From: Chionis minor
Lineage: Eukaryota > Chordata > Aves > Charadriiformes > Chionididae
Direction: 5' to 3'
DNA: 64,000 nt
NCBI GenBank assembly: GCA_013398295.1
Contig: VZSF01003594.1
Coordinates: 62,001 to 126,000, forward strand
Below, in pieces: positions 53,385 to 62,247 of the stretch; the first letter of the stretch is position 1; each line of letters begins with the position of its first letter. Position numbers and translations under genes: made by a program. The notes below the pieces were generated by a model. It was not told the DNA's origin. It was given only the letters and a program-made list of their open reading frames with translations, and did no database searches.

Positions 53385-56300
53385 GAAGATTACATCAAGT
53401 CAAACTTTTATTAGCAAAGTTGTATTTCATGTAAAATGAAAATATCTTTTAAAAACATACGTGCACATATGCATGATACAAACAGCAACTACAGTACAAC
53501 ACGTTTCTCTAAACTTTAATAAATGCACGCTAACATTTAGCTCAAAAAGGAACATTGTAACGGTGACACCACATTTGCTTTGATCTTTTCTCATGAAATT
53601 ACGAAGTATCTTGTTCAAAGTACTAATAATAAAAAAACGAAGCAGACAGTATGCTTTGGCTCAAACCCACCTACTGGTTCCTGCCTGAAAACGGAACAAA
53701 TCAGTGCAGATAACTTGAGAGACTTTTACATGAGAGATAGGGAGCTGCATTGTAAACATGTACCAGTACTCCAATACGGGTTATACGCCTTATTTTGAAA
53801 TCCTAAACATTAACAGAGATGCAGCTGCAGGCTAGATCCATTGTCAAAGAAAGGAAATTCTCTTGTCACGAAGAATTTCCCTTCTTTATATCTGTTCTTA
53901 CAGGTGCATAAGCCAATCTAGATTTACCACTCATCTGCAAAATAACGACTATAAAAAATTACGAGATTTCCTTTCAGAAGCACACAAGGGTCAGCGAATG
54001 TAACTCTGACTTTAGTTTACACAACTGAAATGTGGAATTACTGGTAAAAACCCCCACTATTTTGTATAGAAAGATTGTGCTAGTATTGCTTTTTATCTCA
54101 AAAATAATATTGGCCTGGAAACTTTTATTAAAACTTCTCATGCATTGGATCTGACCTGTTCAGTCAATGGAAGTAGTTAGAAAAAGAGCTACTCATTAAA
54201 ATGAGTGTAATAATAACACAACAGAACAAGTAACACAAACCATTAAATGAGATGCTAATTAGATACAATTAAAACTTCAGTTACAAAGAAGGGTTTTTTT
54301 AATTTTTATAGATACACTCACATTTTTATCCAGAGGGGAAAGTCATTTTCGGATTTGGTTCCTAATTCTGCTCTTCCTAAAGATCCAGCCCCAGAAGGGC
54401 TTCGTTACCCGTCCTCCACCGTTAACCTTGCTGAAGAGCAGAGCCAAGCGCAAGCCAGGATTTCTTGAGACCGGGTCCCCAAATTTTGCCAGAGGACAAA
54501 GGTGGGGCCATTCCTACAAGTTCTTGATTGTGTGATTGCATCAGATATTTATTTATTTTTAAATAAAAACTTAGGCGTGAGATTACAACCTGTACTAAAT
54601 CAATGGTACGCTGCTCTGTGAGTGCAAACGGCCCGCTGGCACGGGAGCTAGCACACAAGGGGTTTTTCCTATTAGGAAATTTTCTATTAGTTAGGATGAG
54701 CTGATTTTATTTGCTTAATCTTACGCACACTCAAAACTACACAACTTTTTGAGAACCATCCTTCCCTCTCTTGTTCCAGGGGAGGCTGCTTAAATCCTCA
54801 AGCCAGGATTCCTGGGGCCAGGGAAATGCTTCTCCCTTGCCAGATGAAATTGCATCCGGGGTTGACAGAGATATCAAATCTGAAAGTGTCATTTCCCCTC
54901 TCGCACTTGTACTGCCAGCCAAATGCAACGGCAAATCATAACCAAATGTAACCAAGCTAACAGCCATGGCACCGGGTAATTAATAATTCCCTTCTGCATA
55001 CTCACACGGCTGGCCGTCCCTGACTCCCTCCTCCCAGCAGGCAGCCTGAAATTCCCTGCCAGGTATTAATTAATGAAATCACAACAGATTTCCGTCAACT
55101 AATTTTAATATGCACTCCTGGCCAAAGTTAAAAAGAACAAAAACCATAACAAAGTTATTGGGTTTAACACACTATTTCAGAACTGCAGTACAGTTGGTGA
55201 TCATTTTTATTCAGCCTACATGGCCACACTTCCTCTCACAGAGTGCCCTAGAAAAAAATGCAGTGACAATGACAAAAAACTGCTAAGGAAAATGTGAGCT
55301 TGCTCTGTTAGTTTACTTTTGAAAGCAAATCTCTAAAAAGCCATTAGTGTCCCGCACTTTCCAAGGTACGCTGTATGAGTGGTACCCTCACAATAGAAAA
55401 TAAACCCCCAATGCGGGGGAAAGGAAAAGAAATGTTTGGGAAAGGGAAAAAAGCTCAGGTGAGTGAGATTCACCGGGATTTTTAGCCATTTCTTTAATAT
55501 TCATCGGGCATATTCCTCAAAAGTCAGTGTGCACTGTACAAATTCCATTGCACATCTTTTTATCACTGCATGATTTTTAGGCCCTGAGGCATCATGAAAC
55601 ACCAACATTAAGATTTAAGGATCTGAATTAAAATTTTAATAGAAAAAGCACTCACACCAGCACAGATGAGTAGCACATCACAGGAATGTCATAAACATCT
55701 CTTAGCAGCAACAGAGCAAGTGAGAGCACAGGGGATTTATATTCATTATTCGATAATTTGTCACTCACTAATGCGATTTGAAATTTGTATCTGTTTAACA
55801 GAGGCGTTTTCTGGGACAATGAGCCTAGTTGATCTGCAGCGACCCAAAGTCCAAGGAAAGGGATGACTGGGACTGCGGATGGGTCGCATCCAGCCTCATC
55901 CGCTGTGATGCCCTGCCCTGGTTCGTGTCCCGGTGCCGGCAGAGCTCTGCCAGGCTGTGGTACAGCCCTCTACGCTAGTGGGGATGATTCCTAAAGGAAA
56001 TACATCCAAAACAGCCCGGAGCTTGCACCAAGGATTGGCACAAGCCTAATCGGTTCTTAGACTGTACCTGGTCTGGGCTGCAGCAGACAAGAGGCAGATA
56101 AAGATCCTGGTGGAAAACGTTGATGAGGTGCCAATTGTCACCTAATTTCTCCAATTACACACTCCCTTCTTTTCAAAACGAAGATTTTTTTCAAAACTGA
56201 AAATGACTTCAGACTTTTTCAGCATTTGGGCTGAGTGAAATACAGAAAATAAAACCTTATAAATCATCGAAAGTGAATGACTTGGGCCACCGACATGGAG

Positions 56301-58223
56301 TGGGGCAGTTTTTTGAGTCAGGGCACATTTCCACTCATCCTTTTATACTCACACATGGCATCACTCGGGGGTTCGGGCTGGCTGTTTGGGGTTTGCTTTT
56401 CCCAAACAGAAGCTATATGGAAGGCCTTCGCAGGCTAAATTTTTATTTTTTTTTAAAAGAGAGGAACAGGGATGCCGAAGTGACGAGCACCAAAGGCCAT
56501 TTACTGTTCTCGGAGACGGCCGAGAGCTGGGGAGCAGCCCAAGCCTGAGCTGAGCCGTGCTCAAACCATGGCTTTTCTACTGGTGACAACCTGCATCTCG
56601 GTTGGCCACTAATGGGTCTTAATTGTAGCCGTTACTGGAAACTCATGCCCATCTGAGTAATTCGTGCTTCCTCTCTTTCTTCCATTGAAGTAATGGAGAC
56701 CATGAAGGAGCCAGTGGGGATATTTGCCTAGTTACTACCGCTATGCAGAATGGCTTTTAGGATCTATTCCTCCTGCAGTAACTATTTAAAAAATATTATG
56801 TTCGAAGTGAGTCATTTGTAAGTGCAAGAAGACATAAAGCCATATTGATACTCTACTCCAATAAGCATATGCAGAAATACAAACACTTTGAAAGAAATTC
56901 AGGAGATTCCAATACAAAAAGACCAAAAAAATGTGCTGTACAGATTTGCTGAGTTAGTGTTGGAGAGGCAAAGAACAGAACCCGATTTAAACCAGCGTTC
57001 AGTAAACAAAATATAAAAGAACCTATACCATAATATTTTCTCTTAGCTTTCGCTTCTGTTTATTTAACAATGAATAGCTTGAAAATAAAGGATCTCTTGA
57101 AAGTCAGGTAGGTCTATTTTCTGTTATACTAGAAAGAGGTGAGGTTTATATGACTGGTATACACACAACTCCTTCTGAAAACTAGTTTTGCTGGTCCAAA
57201 CTCATATTGAGAAGCAATTCTATTCATTCCTACACAGCTATACAGACTCATGCTAGCAACATGTCTCATTTCAAAATAAAACAAGCTGATTTTTACTTGT
57301 GTCAATATTAATATCATATGTACAATGTCTCCGTGAAATGTATGCTAGCGCACAAATATACAGATATGAGACAGACAACAAGCATTTTGCTTAGAAATGC
57401 AGCTTGCAAACACTCGGGAAAACAAATTAAAATACTTTCTAACGATGGTGGATGGGAACCCTGTTTTGCCTTGCCACAGGAAAGATACTGCAGCTTAACT
57501 TATTTAAGGAAATAGTGCCAGCTACTGGTCAGAAGATTCATCCACAAGGCCAGAGATTTGTCTTTTAAGAGCAATTTTTCTGTGGATGAAGTTGCATCTC
57601 TAAGTATTGGGAATTACAGTCAGCTGTAACCACTGAAATAATTTTAGCGTATCATAAGCAAGGGAGTTTATTTCTTTGTGAAAAATTTTATAATATATAG
57701 AATATATTTCTCCAGTATTTTAAATTATCGTTTTTCTCAGTAGGATGCATTGTGTCACTTTGCAGCGCCATCAGTTGGTTTTGTTTGATTTTCCTCTTGT
57801 GTTATTACCTCTACAACACTGAGGCCACGGCACGTGAGGGAATACTATGTATAAATGTACGTACCAACTGACAGCAGCCATACAGGAAAAAAAAAAAAAC
57901 TATACAGAGAAACATATTCCAAACCTAAGAAACACAGGGAGTAGTAGTTAAGTATACAGATGTAACACTGAGAAATTCTGTTTGGGTAAGACTAAGACAT
58001 TTTGTATAGTAAGGAATTATTTGTTTTGTTTTAATTAGAAGAAAACACCTAGCAATTAGGATGAAAAATCACCTTTAAGTGGCAGTGACTTATTTTTGTA
58101 TTACCTGGATGTCAGGTTCCTGACTGGCTCAATTGGCAACCTGCTTCCAATCACATGGGGTAACTGTGAAGTACTAATCAAGATAAATATCACAATTAAA
58201 CATCAATCATTCTTGCTTATATT
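53385..58223 (-). other. CHL1: Probable CHL1 3' untranslated region (extent inferred)
   Basis: Sequence after the CHL1 stop codon has no further coding exon or recognisable CR1 copy for about 4.8 kb. It is AT-rich and contains several minus-strand AATAAA hexamers (for example near 57058-57063, 55206-55211, 54548-54553 and 54124-54129) that could serve as alternative sites. The most convincing site is the last one, at 53407-53412. The left boundary is therefore inferred. CHL1 mRNAs in mammals also have multi-kilobase 3' UTRs. Open frames within this interval are not conserved-looking. Confidence 0.5.
53407..53412 (-). promoter_or_regulatory. CHL1: Candidate distal polyadenylation signal AATAAA of CHL1
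   Basis: On the minus strand this reads AATAAA within CTAATAAAAGTTTG. Cleavage would fall about 10-25 bases downstream, near 53385-53397. At 53324-53367 the minus strand is strongly U- and GU-rich (runs such as TTTTGGTTTGGTTTGTGG), the expected downstream element for CstF. The signal plus downstream element is better formed than at the other AATAAA hexamers between here and the stop codon. Use of the site is an inference. Confidence 0.5.
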
Positions 58224-58440
58224 TTAGGCGTGGAGAGGAAAAGTTGCTGTAGAACTCCCAGTGCTTTCAACTGATCCTTTTTCCTTAGATCCAGAATAAG
58301 CTCCAATAAATGAACCGTCTTCATTGAACATCCCATGCTCCCCTTCTCCATAATCTACCAGACTATCAGCACTTTCAGTGGCTTTAATGTCCCCGTTAAT
58401 TGACTGGAGGCTGCCTTTCAGCGGCTTTTCATCGCTGTCA
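58224..58440 (-). CDS. CHL1: CHL1 terminal coding exon: C-terminal tail with FIGAY ankyrin-binding motif
   Basis: The last coding exon begins after acceptor TTTGTTTTGTAG (58441-58452), adds one base to a split serine codon and encodes 71 residues before the TAA at 58224-58226. Visible landmarks are DSDEKPLKGSL at the start, the acidic stretch ESADSLVDYGEGEHG, the ankyrin-binding motif FIGAY at 58296-58310, and the C terminus SSTATFPLHA. FIGAY replaces the FIGQY of L1, NRCAM and neurofascin and is diagnostic for CHL1; human CHL1 ends PLRA instead of PLHA. The tail is the usual length, with no frameshift or early stop. The ATG seen just upstream in the same frame lies in intron sequence and is not a start. 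The ankyrin link ties the receptor to the spectrin cytoskeleton. Confidence 0.97.
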
Positions 58441-60344
58441 CTACAAAACAAAGAAATGCCTTTCCAAAAATCCAGCTTTTAAATGCCAGCATGGAAACAG
58501 CTTTTTTATTGTGAAAGAAAGCAGCGGGAGGGAAGAGCGAGGGAGGCGTTTCTGCGTGGGTTGTGCGGCGAGAAGGATCTGACCCTTGGGCTGGTGAACC
58601 TCAAACAGGTCATGCACACCGACCCAAACTCCCCACATACATCAGATTTTGTGATTATTACAACAATGGAATTGGTTAAAAAGGAAACAAAATCAGTGAA
58701 AACTACATGTGTACTTTGTTTTTTTTTCCCTTTTTGCCCTGGACAGAGAGAAGAGTGGACAGAAAGTGAAGGGGAAAGACAAGGAGATGCTGGAAGGGAT
58801 TTGAGGGATCCGCTCCAGCGATCAGTGCTGGCACTGATCAGTCTTCAGCATCTTACGGAAAGAGACATTGTCATTTTACAAAACAGTGGGCAATACTTAG
58901 GGCCTACTTATTTCATTTTTCTTTTGAGGTGGGTGGTAGATGAACCAATATAAAGTTGTGGGGCGAGACAGCAGCTTTAGGTTATATCTTGCTGCTTTGT
59001 GAGCATTTGTTTGATTTTAGATGACTAACGAAGGGGATTTTTTTCCCCTTTTTCATTTGTTTTCCTGTTATCTTACTGTAACTGACGGAGTTTTGCTCCT
59101 CTAAAGGGGAGGAACAGGGAAAAACAAAAGCAGAATCAGGGTGTCCATATCTGCTCGTATGCAGTCTATGTTCAATGGCAATTTCATGAAAAAGGATGGA
59201 CCCACCACCACAATTCAGGAAAAAAAGCAAATTCCACTGGCCATGCCTCCTAATGGCACTGCAGGAGAAGAGCCAAAGTAGCCTGACTTCTCCTGACCGA
59301 AGACAACGTTTGGAGGGACTGGGAACATAAATGAAAAGATTACAAAAAAACCCAAAAAACCCTCTGAACTCGGTAGGTAATTACTCCATTACGGCCCTTG
59401 CTGGTGCCAACTCAGTGTCAAAGCTTTGGTCATGTTATCTAAGGGAGGACAGAAAAATGCATCTGAACTTTACCTCTTCAGCATATAATCAACAATGTGT
59501 ATAATCAATACAGCAAAAATATTTGCTACTTTTCTGCTTCACGGCATTTCTATTCATAAGAGAAGTTAGGAGTTTTGGGGGGAAAGGAGGGGATCAAAGT
59601 TATTAACCTCAGGACTTTCTTACCTTTCTAAATATTTGTCCCATTAGAAAGCATTAAAAATTAAATAAAGATGAAATTATGCAGAAAAAACCCTATTCCA
59701 GTACAAATAATGTAGAATATATAAGTGGGATTTCAACAGAAATTTTACACTCGTCAGGCCAACACCACCAGTTTTCTGGTTCTTACAGCAATGTCTTTTT
59801 CTTCACACCACAGTTACCTAATATTGTAAGCTTTAGTTATTTTAAAGCAGCCAAAGTGATTACTTCTGCTACAGAAACTTCTGTAGTGAGGTTTGTTTGG
59901 GGTTTTGCCATCTCTTACTGTGTTTCAAAATTTTCTCTGTCTTCTTCCACAAAATGAACATTCCCCACATTACAAGATTTTGGCCTGACTGTGTTTCAGA
60001 AACCCACTGAAGGCATAAAAGTCTTTCTATTGACTTCAGTGGACATTTCGGCAGGAACTCAAATCATCATATATATTTACATTATTCATACAATGATAAA
60101 TAAAAAAAAACAAGTGAAAAATAATCACTGATACATCAACATTTACTTATATCCCAACTTGGATGGATTTAAGTATACCGGATACACCTTTATATTCCTA
60201 CTACTATCCATTCCTATGAGATTTCCTTTAAAAGTGAAAAATAGCATTAATTGCATGCTAGAAAAATGTCCTAAATAATGATGACACCTTGAACAAACAA
60301 AACCCCAATGAACATAAATGCTTGTGAAAGCAGGTCCTATTTAC
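58441..60344 (-). other. CHL1: CHL1 last intron
   Basis: A 1,904-bp GT-AG intron between the HPD exon and the terminal exon. It interrupts a serine codon after its second base. Stop-free stretches on both strands (for example plus strand 58483-58953) look like chance frames. A relic of an old interspersed repeat sits near 59985-60060. I see no RSLE-type mini-exon, but a 12-bp exon could escape reading by eye. Confidence 0.85.
59985..60060 (+). repeat. Possible relic of an ancient interspersed repeat in the CHL1 last intron
   Basis: TTCTATTGACTTCAGTGGAC followed by ATTTCGGCAGGAACTCAAA carries the TTGACTTCAATGGGA-type core with substitutions. Confidence 0.35.
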
Positions 60345-60417
60345 CTATATTCCCCAAAGATTTCATCTTTTATTGATTGAGCTTCGGGATCTGGATGCAA
60401 ATCTTCTTTTTCTTTCA
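60345..60417 (-). CDS. CHL1: CHL1 exon: cytoplasmic tail with HPD motif
   Basis: This is a 73-bp exon with acceptor TTTGTACAG just above 60417 and donor GTAA at 60341-60344. It carries two leading bases, 23 full codons and two trailing bases, and these join in frame to both neighbours. The peptide runs KEKEDLHPDPEAQSIKDEIF and then GEY, closely matching the CHL1 cytoplasmic tail. The tripeptide HPD is encoded at 60389-60397. Known for CHL1: this HPD, resembling the J-domain motif, has been reported to recruit Hsc70, cysteine string protein and alphaSGT at synaptic vesicles. The junction to the last exon reads GEY-S-DSDEK, without the RSLE mini-exon insertion found in neuronal L1, NRCAM and NFASC isoforms. 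This agrees with CHL1. Confidence 0.95.
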
Positions 60418-61263
60418 CTGTACAAATAAAATAAAGCACAGATCTGTACGCCATGTTCTGCCGTGGACTTTTTCTTTTCGCAGGTGCAATGGGAAAACCG
60501 CCTGTTGTCACCTACAGCCTAAACTGGAGGGCAGCAGCTCGCACTGGGTGTCTGGCTGGACACAACCAGCACGCTTCCACCAGGGGTTTGGGGCCATTCT
60601 CTAATTTTTAAGAGAGCTAGCAAGTGTTTATACAATCACAGAATGGTTGGGGTTGGAAGGGACCTTTAAAGGCCATCTAGTCCAAACCCTCTGCCATGTG
60701 CAGGGACATCTTCAACTAGACCAGGTTGCTCAGAGGCCCGTCCAACCTGACCTTGAGTGTTTCCAGGGATGGGGCATCGACCACTTCTATGGGCAACCAG
60801 ATTTATACTTAATTATTTATACTTAAATCTTTACTTGTTGCTTTAAAAATTACAATAAAAAAAAATATTTAGCCAAATATTCTACTGTTAAGCATATACC
60901 CACGGAAGTTAGGTCAGTTGGTATGTCAGGTGACAATTAGCAGGTGGAAAGGGAGCAGGTAGCTCTGCCAACGGAGGCTCAGAGGTGCAGCTGCTGAAGG
61001 ACCTTGGCTCTACGGGTGGATTAAATACCAGGAGATTCAACGAACGGCCTTAGCAAGATCTCTGGCCAGCACACAGCACTACCTCACCCACAGAGCACAG
61101 TTTCACTTATATTCATTAGAACCCATTCTGCGGATATTTATCAAAAGCTACAAATCCTAATTGGATGTTTCTGCTTGCGGCTTCGCAGCCTCCAGAGACA
61201 AAAGTCTGAAGGATGCTTGCTATTAACATGTGAACACAGCAAAAGGACGATAAATCCATTTAC
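60418..61263 (-). other. CHL1: CHL1 intron containing a CR1 insertion
   Basis: An 846-bp GT-AG intron between the HPD exon and the transmembrane exon. A CR1 3'-end fragment occupies 60633-60799. The remainder holds nothing I can name. Confidence 0.85.
60633..60799 (-). mobile_element. CR1 LINE, 5'-truncated 3'-end fragment
   Basis: Read on the plus strand it starts CAATCACAGAATGGTTGGGG, continues TTGGAAGGGACCTTTAAAGG, then CCATCTAGTCCAA, CAGGTTGCTC and TGGGGCATCGACCAC. This is the antisense of a bird CR1 3' end, so the element lies on the minus strand, the same orientation as CHL1. About 165 bp remain, as expected for the usual 5'-truncated CR1. It sits between CHL1 exons 60345-60417 and 61264-61395 and contributes no coding sequence. 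Confidence 0.93.
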
Positions 61264-61395
61264 CTGAATATTTTCCTCCTTTATTTCTTCTGACAAAGCA
61301 AATAGTTAGCAGCAGTAGGGTGAGCAAAGCGATGGCACACATCAGTCCAATAAACCAGCCCTGGGTGGAAATTCCATCGTAAATGCCAGCATAGG
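61264..61395 (-). CDS. CHL1: CHL1 exon: juxtamembrane stalk, transmembrane helix, start of cytoplasmic tail
   Basis: This 132-bp exon has acceptor AAAG next to 61395, preceded by a T-rich tract, and donor GTAAAT after 61264. Its first two bases complete an alanine codon begun in the exon at 62086-62247. It then encodes 43 residues: the stalk [12 protein letters not shown], a hydrophobic helix from about residue 13 to 34 (roughly 61292-61357, containing [12 protein letters not shown]), and the positively charged inner flank RRNKGGKYS. The last base G joins the next exon to make valine, giving KYSVKEKEDL across the junction as in CHL1. GWFIGLMCA is shared by L1-family proteins. Together with the tail that follows, YAGIYD before it points to CHL1 rather than NRCAM or NFASC. 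In mammals the juxtamembrane GGKYSV region has been linked to ezrin recruitment; here the residue before GGKYSV is K. Confidence 0.95.
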
Positions 61396-62085
61396 CTTTG
61401 TTAAACAGAAGAGGAGTAAAAAAAAAAAGAAAATTAATCAGAGGAAAAGGGCATCATCCTACTATAGCAAGAAGACATAAGATATTCTTCAGTGAATCTT
61501 AATTGAATGAGACTATCACTACTTATTGCGTTCAACTTAAAGAAATGCAAGACAGAAATATGTCCAGAGCGTGACATTTTTAGACTTAAGGGGAATATGC
61601 GGTCTACAAGGCACGATACAGACATTTTGGAAAGGTAATTCTGAGAGCGCAGTTGACTCAGAGGATTAATGCCAAATAGGAAAGCTGAAGAGAGAATTGT
61701 TAAGCCTCTCATGCAAAAGCAGTTTTGCGAAAGAAATAGAGTTAAAAGTGCACCCGATACATGCAAACCACTGGACTGGCACACTTCAAATGGATTATAT
61801 CACAGCACTACCCTTTCAAAATCACATAAGAGGGAAAACTGTTTTGTAAAGGTTTGTAATTGTGCCAGGGTGTTGTGCTTCACATCAAGCATAGGGCTCA
61901 GCCCAGAACCAGGGGTGCGTTAATGCTCCCCTGGGATTCAACTGCAAGGCTCAACTTAAAAATCACGCAACAAAGTACAGGGGGGGTTTTTTGATACACT
62001 TTCACTGCACAATGTAAGATGTAACCCCAACATTTATTTACATTCCAAATACATCTTTATCACCTTGAAGGGTTTAATGTCTCAC
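61396..62085 (-). other. CHL1: CHL1 intron upstream of the transmembrane exon
   Basis: A 690-bp GT-AG intron. It ends with a long pyrimidine tract in front of the transmembrane exon, visible on the plus strand as an A-rich run near 61415-61430. No repeat or RNA gene is recognised in it. Confidence 0.85.
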
Positions 62086-62247
62086 CTCTCCCCCTTGTCT
62101 CAATTACATCTTCAAAAATGCTATTGTTATCAACCCAATTCTTAGTCACTAGACGAACTGTATATTCAGTTCCAGGCTCAAGTGCCTCAATGGGGTGAAA
62201 CTTTTGGGTGGGCTTTACTGCTTCTGAAATCTTGCCGATCCCTTTAC
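62086..62247 (-). CDS. CHL1: CHL1 exon: last fibronectin type III part and start of the membrane-proximal stalk
   Basis: This is an internal coding exon of CHL1, a single-pass neural adhesion molecule of the L1 family that acts in neurite growth and axon guidance. The exon is 162 bp with an acceptor AG at 62248-62249 and donor GTGAG at 62081-62085. It starts with two bases of a split codon and ends with one base, encoding 53 full residues. These include KGIGKIS, HPIEALEPGTEYTVRLVTKNW (a typical fibronectin III strand pattern) and DVIETRGR. An N-N-S glycosylation sequon is encoded around 62120-62128. The segment matches the human CHL1 order, in which DVIETRGR precedes a YAG stalk. The acceptor has a poor pyrimidine tract, but phase and homology fix it. 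The preceding exon is not in the window. Known for the family: CHL1 has six Ig domains and four-plus fibronectin III domains, and this exon is the final, partial one. The identity is from recall of the human protein, not a search. Confidence 0.93.

Noticed and set aside
58441..58451. In-frame ATG directly before the CHL1 terminal exon, suggesting a 75-residue protein
   Set aside because: The ATG lies in the intron upstream of the acceptor TTTTGTAG. The exon joins in phase to 60345-60417, so this is not a translation start.
58483..58953. 156-codon plus-strand open frame inside the last CHL1 intron
   Set aside because: It is antisense to CHL1, shows no family resemblance, and crosses low-complexity T and C runs.
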